A stretch of DNA of 64,000 nucleotides from Flavobacteriales bacterium (GTDB lineage Bacteria; Bacteroidota; Bacteroidia; Flavobacteriales_F; PHOS-HE28), in contig JADJLR010000001.1 in assembly GCA_016710015.1 (NCBI GenBank), positions 310,001-374,000 of the forward strand, written 5' to 3'. Below the pieces are notes generated by a model that saw only the letters and a program-made list of their open reading frames with translations, did no database searches and was not told where the DNA came from. Made by a program: the position numbers and the translations under genes. The stretch's first letter is position 1. Every line of letters begins with the position of its first letter. Of this stretch, positions 29,355-37,883 are shown in pieces.

Positions 29355-30155
29355 ATGAGAACCGCACTCCTCCTCTCCCTGCTCGTTGTTTCCGTTGGCC
29401 AGAACACCCACGCCCAATCGCTCGAAGAGCTGATGAAGAGGGCGATGGAGCAAAGTCAGCAGAGTGCCGGCGGTGGTGCTGGAAGTGTCACCATCGAAGA
29501 GAACAACGACCCTTTCGAGCCGTTGGGTTTCACCGGTTCCTACAAGATGGAGGTGCATAATTACAAGAGCGGGAAAGAGGACAAGGACAGCCCGATGTTC
29601 GTGGACCTGGCATTCACCGACGATAAGATGGCCATTGCACCGCACAGCAGCTCTGCTGCCAAGCAGGACATGCGCATGATCTATGACCTCAAGAACAAAT
29701 TCACGTACACGTTGACGACGGATGAGAACGGAAAGCGCACCGGCATGAAGATGAAAATGATGAAGGTGAACGTGGATGAGAAGGAAGGCAAGGCCTCGTC
29801 CGATAAGACCAAGGTCGTGCGAACCGATGAGACCAGGACCATTGCCGGGCACACCTGCCGCAAATACACGTTCAGCGATGAGACCGGTAGCGGCGAAGCC
29901 TGGATCGCGGAGGATGTCAAGTTCGATCCATCGAAGGCCATGGGCACCATGGTGGGCGGCAAGAAAGTGGAGAACTGGCAGAAGACGCCCTATACCGGCC
30001 TGGTGATGGAGACCACGTGGAACGATGCCAATGGCAAGGACAAAATGGTCATGTACTGCAAGGACCTCGTGGTGGGCAAGGTGGATGAAGCCGCCTTCAG
30101 CACATCGGGCTACGAGATCATGGACATGAGCAACATGCCGATGTTCGGGAAGTGA
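29355..30155 (+). CDS. DUF4412 domain-containing exported protein
   Basis: A 266-residue protein with a signal peptide (MRTALLLSLLVVSVGQNTHAQ) and a recognisable DUF4412 layout: SLEELMKRAMEQSQ, then FTGSYKMEVHNYKSGKE, lysine/methionine-rich strands (GMKMKMMKVNV), TRTIAGHTCRKYTFSDETGSGEAWIAED, and GYEIMDMSNMPMF at the end. It is the best match to the family among the three neighbouring relatives. The frame is open to TTG 29331, but ATG 29355 gives the signal peptide. Role unknown. Confidence 0.88.
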   Translation: MRTALLLSLLVVSVGQNTHAQSLEELMKRAMEQSQQSAGGGAGSVTIEENNDPFEPLGFTGSYKMEVHNYKSGKEDKDSPMFVDLAFTDDKMAIAPHSSSAAKQDMRMIYDLKNKFTYTLTTDENGKRTGMKMKMMKVNVDEKEGKASSDKTKVVRTDETRTIAGHTCRKYTFSDETGSGEAWIAEDVKFDPSKAMGTMVGGKKVENWQKTPYTGLVMETTWNDANGKDKMVMYCKDLVVGKVDEAAFSTSGYEIMDMSNMPMFGK

Positions 30156-30157
30156 TC

Positions 30158-30592
30158 ATGCAAATCCATCCGGGGCTCATCGTAGCGGGCGGGATCGGCC
30201 AGATCTTCACCGCATTGATCTACCCGTATATCCGCCATCGGGTATTCGATTGGTACACGGATGTGCGGAAGTTGAAACCGTTGAACCAAGAGATCGCCAA
30301 GACCTACGGACGGTACATCGTTGGACTCAACTTCGGCTTCGGGCTTATGGCCGTTCTGATCCCGAACGACCTGATGAACGGGACTCCTCTTGCCGTTGCC
30401 ATCACCGGCTTGATCGCCGCCTATTGGATCGGTAAAGTGATCACGCAGTTCGCATACTATCCGATGTACACCATACCTCCCGGGGCGATCTTCAAATGGG
30501 GAGGCTACGGCATGAACATCCTTTTTTGCTCCTTCGCCGTGCTGTATGCAATGCTCGTGTATCATAACATAGCCTTGTTGACCGCTTCATGA
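30158..30592 (+). CDS. Small four-helix membrane protein of unknown function
   Basis: A 144-residue protein with about four hydrophobic segments (GLIVAGGIGQIFTALIYPYI, GLNFGFGLMAVLI, LAVAITGLIAAYWIGKVI, GMNILFCSFAVLYAMLVYHNI). I recognise no family. It begins three bases after the DUF4412 gene stop and overlaps the next start by ATGA, so it belongs to a compact transcription unit. A GTG at 30152 is a possible alternative start. Confidence 0.75.
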   Translation: MQIHPGLIVAGGIGQIFTALIYPYIRHRVFDWYTDVRKLKPLNQEIAKTYGRYIVGLNFGFGLMAVLIPNDLMNGTPLAVAITGLIAAYWIGKVITQFAYYPMYTIPPGAIFKWGGYGMNILFCSFAVLYAMLVYHNIALLTAS

Positions 30593-31194
30593 CCCCTACG
30601 GGCAAACCCAGCAAGCTCGATTCTTTGGAGCGTGTGGAGGTGTGCAGCCGTGCGGAATGGCGTGCGTGGTTGAGAAAGCATCACACCCGAAAGGCCGGAA
30701 TTTGGCTCGTGTACTGGAAGAAGGGTCATCCCGACAAGCACATCGGTTATGTGCCGATCGTGGAAGAGGCCCTTTGTTTCGGGTGGATCGATAGCACGGC
30801 GCGCACTCTGGATGCCGACCGGTCCATGCTCCACGTCTGTCCGCGCAAGCCGAAAAGCATGTGGAGCAAGGTGAACAAAGGCCACGTGGACAGGCTGATC
30901 GCGAGCAAACGCATGATGCCTGCCGGCATGAAGGCCATCGAGGTGGCCAAGGCCAATGGTTCATGGACCACACTCGATGCAGTGGACACCTTGGAAGTTC
31001 CGAAGGATCTGGCCAAGGCGTTGGCCATGGACCGTACCGCGAAGAAGCATTTCGATGCCTTCCCCGCCAGTGCGCGCAAGTACATCCTCTACTGGATCAG
31101 CAGTGCACGGACGGACGGCACACGAGCCAAGCGCATCGCCCAGACCGTTGACCAAGCGGCACAGAACATCCGCGCTGGGATGCAACGACCATGA
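30589..31194 (+). CDS. YdeI/OmpD-associated family protein
   Basis: A 201-residue cytosolic protein of the YdeI/OmdA family, some members of which are linked to bacteriocin tolerance. Seen: WRAWLRKHHTRKAGIWLVYWKK, VEEALCFGWIDSTARTLD (the most conserved segment), RKPKSMWSKVNKGHVDRLI, and the C-terminal FDAFPASARKYILYWISSA with TRAKRIAQTV. ATGA overlaps on both sides place it in a unit with the membrane protein and the TIGR02757 gene. Confidence 0.88.
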   Translation: MTPTGKPSKLDSLERVEVCSRAEWRAWLRKHHTRKAGIWLVYWKKGHPDKHIGYVPIVEEALCFGWIDSTARTLDADRSMLHVCPRKPKSMWSKVNKGHVDRLIASKRMMPAGMKAIEVAKANGSWTTLDAVDTLEVPKDLAKALAMDRTAKKHFDAFPASARKYILYWISSARTDGTRAKRIAQTVDQAAQNIRAGMQRP

Positions 31195-32012
31195 ACGCGA
31201 CAGCAGTGAAGGGGGTATTGAACGAGGCCTACGAACGCTACGCGCAACCCTCCTTCATCGACCTCGACCCCATCCACATCCCGCGCTCCTTCGCACGACG
31301 CGCCGACGCGGAGGTGATCGGCTTCCTCACGGCCACCATCGCGTGGGGCCAACGCGTCACCATCATCAACAACGCGAAGAAGCTGGTGCAACTGATGGAC
31401 GAAGCACCACACGACTTCGTAATGAACGCTACGGACAGCGAACTCGATCGCCTCGCCCCTTTCATCCACCGCACCTTCAACGGCACCGACCTGCGGCATT
31501 TCGTGCTCGGTCTTCGCCACCTGTACAACGCCTACGGCGGTTTGGAGAACGCATTCCTTCCGGAAGCGAACGGAGCTTCGAGCCGCGAGCCACGAGCTGG
31601 CGCAAGCAAGCTCAAGGCTCGAAGCTCGTGGCTCGCAAGTGAAGGCATTCCCCTCTTCAAGCAACGCTTCTTCGAACCCACCCACGAGGCGCGCACGAAG
31701 AAACATGTCGCCGACCCCGGCAAGGGCAGCAATGCCAAACGCATCAACATGTACCTGCGCTGGATGGTGCGCCCCAACGACCGCGGCGTGGACCTCGGCC
31801 TGTGGAAGAAGATCACACCCGCCGACCTGATGGTGCCGCTGGATGTACACACCGGCCGCGTGGGCCGCGAGCTGGGCCTGCTGCAACGTACCCAGGACGA
31901 TTGGAAAGCCGTGGAGGAACTCACCGCCAGCCTACGCATGTTCGATCCGGCAGACCCGGTGAAGTACGACATCGCGTTGTTCGGTATCGGGGTGAATACG
32001 GAACGCAGATGA
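31191..32012 (+). CDS. TIGR02757 (DUF2400) family protein with an in-frame repeat insertion
   Basis: A 273-residue protein of a family related to HhH base-excision glycosylases by fold, role unproven. Family motifs: YIDLDPI-type start (FIDLDPIHIPRSF), IGFLTATIAWGQRVTIINNAKKL, FVLGLRHLYNAYGGLE, NMYLRWMVRP, LDVHTGRVGRELGL and KYDIALFGIGV at the end. Residues about 124-151, between YGGLENAFL and PLFKQRFF, are encoded by an inverted intergenic-type repeat and add roughly 25 residues. Its stop codon also lies in the first copy of the repeat array that follows. Confidence 0.9.
   Translation: MNATAVKGVLNEAYERYAQPSFIDLDPIHIPRSFARRADAEVIGFLTATIAWGQRVTIINNAKKLVQLMDEAPHDFVMNATDSELDRLAPFIHRTFNGTDLRHFVLGLRHLYNAYGGLENAFLPEANGASSREPRAGASKLKARSSWLASEGIPLFKQRFFEPTHEARTKKHVADPGKGSNAKRINMYLRWMVRPNDRGVDLGLWKKITPADLMVPLDVHTGRVGRELGLLQRTQDDWKAVEELTASLRMFDPADPVKYDIALFGIGVNTERR
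31574..31636. repeat. Inverted low-complexity repeat inside the TIGR02757 gene
   Basis: AGCTTCGAGCC plus GCGAGCCACGAGCT (31574-31598) recur in opposite orientation at 31614-31636 (AAGGCTCGAAGCTCGTGGCTCGC). This type of GAGCT/CGAGCC repeat is normally seen between genes; here it keeps the frame open and encodes a serine/alanine/arginine-rich insert. Confidence 0.7.
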
Positions 32013-32251
32013 CGCGGATCTTGCTGATGAACGCTGATCAAAGCTCAGGCATTGGGGGGAGCTATGGAACGCAGAGGACGCGGATCCAGCTGACGAGCAC
32101 TGATCCTTCGTCATGAAGCAATGGGTGGCATTCATCTGTGTCGATCCCCCCATCTGTGTCATCAGCGTTCCAACCCCATCCCATCCGCATTCCACCGCCA
32201 CCATCTGCATAATCCGCGTCGATCCGCCCCATCTGCGTCCTCTGCGTTCCA
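31998..32251. repeat. Array of 'GGAACGCAGATGACGCGGAT' intergenic repeats in both orientations
   Basis: Two direct units (about 32001 and 32067) read GGAACGCAGA-T/G-GACGCGGATC. They are followed by two units in the opposite orientation (about 32132-32171 and 32201-32250) built of CATCTGTGTC/CATCTGCGTC and GCGTTCC. The array fills most of the space between the TIGR02757 and BatA-like genes and can fold into large hairpins. No gene is present. Confidence 0.7.
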
Positions 32252-32264
32252 ACACCCACCCGAC

Positions 32265-32272
32265 TATCTTCG
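32265..32272 (+). promoter_or_regulatory. Candidate -7 box for the BatA-like gene
   Basis: TATCTTCG, six bases before the ATG at 32279, directly after the repeat array. Confidence 0.45.
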
Positions 32273-32278
32273 CACCCA

Positions 32279-34315
32279 ATGTCCTTCCTACACCCGGCAT
32301 TCCTCTGGGCCCTTACCGCCCTGGCGATCCCGGTGCTCATCCACCTCTTCCAGCTTCGGCGCTTCAAGCGCATCGACTTTCCGAACGTTCGGTTCTTGGC
32401 GGAGATCTCGCAGCAGACGCGTGCTCGGAAGAAGGTGCAGCATTGGCTCGTGCTCTTGGCTCGCTTGCTCGCCCTGGCCTGTTTGGTATTGGCCTTCGCG
32501 CAACCCTACTTGCCCAGCAAAAGCGGCGCGGTGCAGGCCGGACAGCGGGCGGTATCGCTCTTCTTGGACGACTCCTTCAGCATGGACGGTCGCAACGCGC
32601 AAGGGCGCTTGTTGGATCAAGCCCGTAAAGGCGCACAGGATGCCGTGATGGCCTACAGTGCCACCGACCGTTTCCAAGTACTCACCGGCCAGTTCGGTGG
32701 CAAAGAGCAGATCCTGCTCGGACGTGACGAAGCCCTCGATGCATCGGCACAGGCAGAGGTCGGTCCGTACTCCCGTTTGCTCAGCAAAGTGTTGGTGCGC
32801 CAACGCGAAGCCCTGGCCAGCAGCGAGGCACGGACCAAGCGGGCCATCCTCTTCACCGACCTGCAACGCTCCATCACCGATGTTGAAGCGTGGACCAATG
32901 ACAGCCTTGTCCCCACCGTGATCGTGCCGCTCACCGCCAGCACGCCGGACAACCTCAGCATCGACAGTGCCTGGTTCGGCAGCCCCGTGCGCCGCGCCGG
33001 ACAGGATGAAGAACTGCATGTCCGCATCCGCAACTACGGCGACCAAGAACTGGTGAACGTGCCCTTGCGCTTGGATGTGGACGGACGCCAACGCGCCGTG
33101 GCCTCCTTCAGCGTGGGCGGCGGTGCTGTGGTGGATACCACCTTGCGTTTCCTAGGCGATGGCCCCGGCAACCACTGGGGCGTGGTGAGCGTGACCGATC
33201 AACCCGTGGTGTTCGATGACCGCCTTTACATCGCGTACCAAGTGACCGACCGATTGCGCGTGCTGCTCGTGAGCGGTGGCGATGCAACCGGCGACCGCGC
33301 CGTCACCAGTGTTTTCGCAGGTGATAGCACGCACACCTTCACCACCCAACCCTACCGTGCGCTCGACCTCGCCGGACTTGCGGCGCAGGACCTCGTGGTG
33401 TTGAACGTCTTGTCCGATGTGCCCGGCGGACTGCTCAACGCGCTCACCGATTTCGTCGCCAATGGCGGCAGCGTGGTCGTGTTCCCGCCCAGCCAAGGCG
33501 ATGCCAGCCGCTACGCCGAACTCTTCGGAGCCATGGGTGCAGCTGCTCCCACCCGTCTCGATACCGGCACCGTGCGCGTGGACCGCATCGACCTGGAGGA
33601 ACCCTTCTACCGTGCCATTTTCCAGACCATGCCGCGCAATGTGGAACTGCCTGTGGTGCGCGAACGCTGGAACGTGCGCCCTGCACCGGGTAGCGATGTG
33701 CTGCTGCGCTTGCAGGACGGAAGCCCCTTCCTCGCGCGCAGCATGCGGGGCAAAGGCAGCGTGTACCTCTGCGCTGCGCCCTTGGCCGAAAGCGCCAGCA
33801 ACCTGACCCGCCACTCGCTCTTCGCCACGTCGCTGCTGCGCATGGCCGAACTGAGCCGGCCCATGGGTGCCCTCTACCACACCATCGGCGACGAGGCCAG
33901 CATTCCGTTGGAGACCGCCACACCCACCGACGAGCCTCCACATTTGAAAGGTCCCGAAGGCCTGGATCTGGTGCCCGAAGTGCGCCGCACGGCCAGCCGA
34001 ACCGAGTTGCTATTGCACGACCAGGATCTGCCCGATGGCCCCTACTTCATCACCAGCGGCACCGACACCTTGAGCGCCGTGGCGCTGAACCTCGCCCGCC
34101 GCGAGAGCGACCTGCAAGCCTTCACCGGCGACGAGCTGCGCGCCCTCCTCACCGAGCGCGGGCTCACCACCTTCTCGGTGCTCGAAGGCGGCTCCGAGGA
34201 TCTTTCGTTACGTTTGAATGAACTCGACCAGGGGCGCAAACTGTGGAAGTGGTTCATCCTCTTCGCCCTGCTCTTCCTGGCCGCAGAAGTGTTCCTGATC
34301 CGCTACGTCCGATGA
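32279..34315 (+). CDS. BatA-N domain membrane protein with von Willebrand A-like domain
   Basis: A 678-residue inner-membrane protein. The N-terminus MSFLHPAFLWALTALAIPVLIHLFQLRRFKRIDFPNVRFL and the second helix LLARLLALACLVLAFAQPYL are the BatA (aerotolerance regulator) N-terminal domain. A vWA-type fold follows with LDDSFSMDG, the MIDAS DxSxS motif. The large middle part is periplasmic and beta-rich, and a last helix (WFILFALLFLAAEVFLI) ends the protein. Its stop overlaps pyrC by ATGA. Members are widespread in Bacteroidota; their exact role is not settled. Confidence 0.9.
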   Translation: MSFLHPAFLWALTALAIPVLIHLFQLRRFKRIDFPNVRFLAEISQQTRARKKVQHWLVLLARLLALACLVLAFAQPYLPSKSGAVQAGQRAVSLFLDDSFSMDGRNAQGRLLDQARKGAQDAVMAYSATDRFQVLTGQFGGKEQILLGRDEALDASAQAEVGPYSRLLSKVLVRQREALASSEARTKRAILFTDLQRSITDVEAWTNDSLVPTVIVPLTASTPDNLSIDSAWFGSPVRRAGQDEELHVRIRNYGDQELVNVPLRLDVDGRQRAVASFSVGGGAVVDTTLRFLGDGPGNHWGVVSVTDQPVVFDDRLYIAYQVTDRLRVLLVSGGDATGDRAVTSVFAGDSTHTFTTQPYRALDLAGLAAQDLVVLNVLSDVPGGLLNALTDFVANGGSVVVFPPSQGDASRYAELFGAMGAAAPTRLDTGTVRVDRIDLEEPFYRAIFQTMPRNVELPVVRERWNVRPAPGSDVLLRLQDGSPFLARSMRGKGSVYLCAAPLAESASNLTRHSLFATSLLRMAELSRPMGALYHTIGDEASIPLETATPTDEPPHLKGPEGLDLVPEVRRTASRTELLLHDQDLPDGPYFITSGTDTLSAVALNLARRESDLQAFTGDELRALLTERGLTTFSVLEGGSEDLSLRLNELDQGRKLWKWFILFALLFLAAEVFLIRYVR

Positions 34316-35611
34316 ACGAGATCGTGCTTCGCAAGGTGAAGGTGGTGGACCCCGGAGGTCCGCACCACGACAGCATCGTGGACATCCTGATCCGCGATGG
34401 CGTGATCGAGAAAATAGGCGAACGCATCGTCCGTGGCGACACCCCTGTGGTGAAGCTGGACGGGGCGCATGCCAGTCCCGGTTGGGTGGATCTGCGCGCG
34501 CACTTCCGCGATCCCGGTGAAGAGTGGAAGGCCGGCATCACCAACGGCCTCGATGCCGCTGCTGCCGGTGGCTTCACCGCCGTGGCCGTGCTGCCCAGCA
34601 CCACGCCCGTTACAGACGACCGCGCGGGTATCCACTACCTGCTGCGCCAAGCGCAAGAGCATCCTGTGCAACTGCTGCCGCTGGGCGCCATCACGCAAGG
34701 CCTCAAGGGCGAACAGCTCGCCGAACTGCACGACCAGCAACAAGCCGGAGCCGTGGGCTTCAGCGATGACCAACACACCATCCGCAACGCGCGGCTGATG
34801 CTCCTCGCCCTGCAATACAGCGCCGGGCTGGGCGGCCAAATGCCCGTGATGGTCTTCCCGAACGACCCCGACCTTGCGCGCGGTGGGCAGATGCACGAAG
34901 GGGCCATGAGCACCCGCTTGGGCATGAAGGGCCTTCCCCCCTTGGCGGAGATCATCCAACTGCAACGCGACCTCGCGATCCTGGCATACACCGGTGGGCA
35001 CCTGCACGTATCAACGATCAGCACCGCCGAAAGTGTGGAGCTGGTGCGCCAAGCGAAGGCCCGCAAACAACACATCACCGCCAGCGTGGCCGCCCACAAC
35101 CTCCTGCTGGACGATGGCTGCCTTGCGCGGCTTCGAGACCTGCTACAAAGTGCTACCACCGCTGCGCGACCTGGAACACATCGAAGCCCTGCGCGAAGGC
35201 GTGAAGGACGGCACCATCGACGCCATCGTGAGCGACCACCGTCCGGATGACCGCGAACACAAGGTGCTGGAGTTCGGCCCCGCCGCCTTCGGCATCATCG
35301 GGTTAGAGACCGCCTTCGGTGTGGCCAACACCGCGCTGAAAGGCCGTACCACCTTGCGCCGCACCATCGAACGCCTCACCCACGGCCCACGCGCCGTGCT
35401 GGGCCTGCCCCGCGTACACATCGCCGAGGGCAACGCCGCCAATATCACCCTCTTCGACCCCGAAGTGGACTGGACCTGCACCGAAGCCGACCTCGTGAGC
35501 AAGAGCCACAACACACCGTTCTTAGGCCAGCGGCTTACTGGCCGGGCGCTGGGCGTTGTGGTTGGGGAGGTGGTGAGGATGGTGCCGGCAATGAAGGGCG
35601 TTGAGGCATAG
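34312..35611 (+). pseudogene. pyrC: Dihydroorotase-like gene with a frameshift
   Basis: PyrC-type amidohydrolase of pyrimidine synthesis, about 432 residues if the frame is repaired. Frame one runs from ATG 34312 (MNEIVLRKVKVVDPGG) through GGHLHVSTISTAESVELVRQAK to AAHNLLLDDGCL; the rest (FETCYKVLPPLR, DGTIDAIVSDHRPDD, EFGPAAFGIIGLETAFG) is in another frame. The switch falls at 35122-35135 and fits one extra base (or two missing). The usual HxH metal motif reads DLRAHFRDPG, so one ligand is absent, as in the divergent PyrC type common in this phylum. The frameshift may be real or an assembly error. Confidence 0.8.
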
Positions 35612-35659
35612 GCTAACCCTGAAGCGGTCGATATCTCCGTCGAATAATCCGATAAAGGT

Positions 35660-35710
35660 TCGTTGGCGAACCACTTAGTGATGCTTGCAAAGCAGGTGGC
35701 ACGTACTCCG
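35660..35710 (+). pseudogene. Fragment of an Imm32-like immunity gene (middle part)
   Basis: The frame reads SLANHLVMLAKQV, matching SLANHLVVLAQKG of the copy at 39731-39982, with strong DNA identity over the first 27 bases. Nothing recognisable of the rest of the gene surrounds it. Confidence 0.6.
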
Positions 35711-35814
35711 TTACAACTTTGGCCGCGTCGCTTCAGGAGTAGCTATGTATCGCAAGACGATCAACTCGGACCTACTATTGGTCCACCGCTCGCCACAGTT
35801 GTGAAAGCCAGAGA

Positions 35815-37287
35815 TCACTTGCTCAAAAGGACTTTCTGCGTGTAATTACAAGTTGGGCCACGAAGCGATAGCATGTAAATACCGACCGCTTCCGCTGCGA
35901 GCGATATGCGTGCTTCCCGCTGACCAGTACTTATGCTGAGCCCATGACTTATTCGCCCATCCAAAGAGCGAAGTTCGATCTGGTCGAACATGTTGGTCGC
36001 CCCCCATTTCAATTGTGCTGTTCTATTTGCAATGGAAATTTCTACTTGATCGCATGGGTCGTGGGATGGTAGCTCCTCTAGTTGGACAGTCCGGCAATCA
36101 TGACCATACTCTATCGAGTTGTCCAAACTCCAACTACCTGAAAGGCCGACGTACAAGTAATCTTCAACATAACCACAGAGAGGTCCTAACTGGTCCGGTT
36201 CATTCACGACCGCTACGTATTCGTCTGTGGGTGTACCTGTCTTTGCGACATACAATCCTCCATCCGGGCCTAATTTCAAAGTAACGTAGCCACCACTACC
36301 AGGGTAGGAATGGATCGAGGTCATGGATGCTTGAACGGCCACTTGGTCCTCACCATCCAGATCGAACTGCAACAATCGCCCGTGTATGAAATCGGTTCCT
36401 TGGTCCCTTGCACCTACATACAGTTTCGACCCGTCATTAGAGAAGGAAACGCCATAGCTACTGCCATCAATATCAAGTTCCATTGGCGCGGAAACCACGC
36501 CGGTTGTTGGGTCGAAGTCAACAACACAGGTTATAGCATTGTACATGGTTGTAAACGCAAGGTGTGTCCCTCTTGAATTGGCGCGCATAGAACCAACTGC
36601 GTCAAAATGAGAACTGTTCGGCGTTCCCGCTTGAGGTGTGGATACAAAGGGTCCAACTGGGTAAAAGGTCGGCACAGCGGCTATTCCAAGTTCAGTGACC
36701 GAATAGACAAAGAACCGGTTCGAATTGAACTCGTGTCCTATCAACCAAAAGTCCACCTGATTGGAATTGCGCACAGCTGTTATGAATTCACAATGCGTTG
36801 CCTGCGGAAGAATGTGGTACTTCGACTCAACACCACCAGCCCCCCCATCCAAGGCCATGTCCACAATCGCATAGTGCAACTTGTAGGCTATTTGATGGGC
36901 CGGCATCCATTCAATTCCACCCTGTAGCTCAGGCATTACAACGAAGTACTTGGTAAGAGTTCCAGGCCATGGAACAATGACAATTTGAGCAAGTGAATTT
37001 GTTATACCCACACTACCGTTCGACATCAATTGACGTTCGCGGTTGTAGATATTCCATCCGTTCGCATAGAAGAGCAGCTCACCTGTCGAAGGATCAGAGA
37101 TCGAAGTTGCGCCCTCAAAGGTCACATGATCAGGCAGTCCATCTTGCACAACCTGCGGAGAACATTGGTTGAAGTCCAGTCCGGCACCTTCCACTCCGAA
37201 ATACCAGTTGCTATCCTGCATCTGAGCTATCGAAACGCGCGTCCAGATCAACAGGAAAGCGGTGAGCACAAAACGTGTCGATTTCAT
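35815..37287 (-). CDS. Secreted WD40/beta-propeller-like protein with T9SS-type C-terminus
   Basis: A 490-residue exported protein (signal MKSTRFVLTAFLLIWTRVSIAQ). The mature start WYFGVEGAGLDFNQCSPQVV, then ATSISDPSTGELLFYANGWNIYNRERQLMSNG, is a widespread Bacteroidota opening of a beta-propeller. Blades such as GSMRANSRGTHLAFTT and VSFSNDGSKLYVGARD follow, and the last 80 residues look like a T9SS sorting domain (GIYMLSLRGPTCNYTQKVLLSK). The frame continues upstream to 37365 but the signal peptide fixes ATG 37287. Base composition is clearly more AT-rich than in neighbouring genes, which suggests later acquisition. Confidence 0.85.
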   Translation of the reverse strand: MKSTRFVLTAFLLIWTRVSIAQMQDSNWYFGVEGAGLDFNQCSPQVVQDGLPDHVTFEGATSISDPSTGELLFYANGWNIYNRERQLMSNGSVGITNSLAQIVIVPWPGTLTKYFVVMPELQGGIEWMPAHQIAYKLHYAIVDMALDGGAGGVESKYHILPQATHCEFITAVRNSNQVDFWLIGHEFNSNRFFVYSVTELGIAAVPTFYPVGPFVSTPQAGTPNSSHFDAVGSMRANSRGTHLAFTTMYNAITCVVDFDPTTGVVSAPMELDIDGSSYGVSFSNDGSKLYVGARDQGTDFIHGRLLQFDLDGEDQVAVQASMTSIHSYPGSGGYVTLKLGPDGGLYVAKTGTPTDEYVAVVNEPDQLGPLCGYVEDYLYVGLSGSWSLDNSIEYGHDCRTVQLEELPSHDPCDQVEISIANRTAQLKWGATNMFDQIELRSLDGRISHGLSISTGQREARISLAAEAVGIYMLSLRGPTCNYTQKVLLSK

Positions 37288-37294
37288 AGTAGAC

Positions 37295-37302
37295 CAAATA
37301 TA
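37295..37302 (-). promoter_or_regulatory. Candidate -7 box for the propeller gene
   Basis: On the minus strand TATATTTG, a full match to TAnnTTTG, ends seven bases before the ATG at 37287. Confidence 0.5.
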
Positions 37303-37436
37303 CATAGTGAGTCCAGCCCGATTATGTGCGATCTCATCGCAACCTGATGCGTTCTCCTTGCTCACCAGGAATTAGACCAGCGCATGGTCTTCCGTCTTCG
37401 GAGACACTGCGCATTCTGCCTTACCCCTTACGTCCA

Positions 37437-37598
37437 TGAAGATCACCCTCGACATCCCCGACTATTCGCCTGACCGTGGCTTGCAATACACCTGGGTAGA
37501 TGGTTTCACCATCCACGTTTCGGTTGCGGATGGCGAAGTGCTGATCGAAGCGAACGAGGCGGAGGCCGAACTGTGGTTCAATGTTCTTGAAGGATGAG
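37437..37598 (+). pseudogene. Truncated Imm32-like immunity gene (5' half)
   Basis: A 53-codon frame from ATG 37437: MKITLDIPDYSPDRGLQYTW, then VDGFTIHVSVADGEVLIEANEA. It matches the 39731-39982 copy closely up to the EANEA codons; then it runs into unrelated sequence (EAELWFNVLEG) and stops. The opening IDIPDYSP and IEANxAGL wording is that of Imm32 immunity proteins of polymorphic toxin systems. The C-terminal half (HLHLDE, LEEGS) is missing, so it is very likely inactive. Confidence 0.65.
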
Positions 37599-37708
37599 TG
37601 TGCTACTCTTCAATCACCTCACCAACCATTTCCAAAAGTGTCCCGAGTAGGATCTTCTCGACAGTCGAGGTCGGAATCGCATGCTTCTGGATCCTTTGTT
37701 CCAAATGC

Positions 37709-37883
37709 TCAATTGCCCGAAGTTCTCCGCTTCATGAAGACATCAAAGAGGCCTTGCCCCCATGCTGCAGCGGATCGCCGATCCATGGCCACATTGACGC
37801 ACCACCGTTCAGCGTTCCTCCCAAACTGATCCCGGTCGTAGCCGTTGCTGAAAGAACCACCTATCCTGGTTCCGCTCCAGTTA
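37709..37883 (-). pseudogene. Possible C-terminal gene remnant beside mobile element copy B
   Basis: A minus-strand frame with coding-like codon use, open through the element boundary at 37884 and ending at 37709: GTRIGGSFSNGYDRDQFGRN, then a tryptophan- and arginine-rich end. No start codon context was found, and I recognise no family. The segment GGTCGTAGCCGTTGCnGAAA within it (about 37830-37850) recurs at 42968-42988. Confidence 0.25.

Noticed and set aside
31573..31640. Possible intron or intein in the TIGR02757 gene
   Set aside because: The insert is only about 25 codons of inverted simple repeat, with no splicing motifs.
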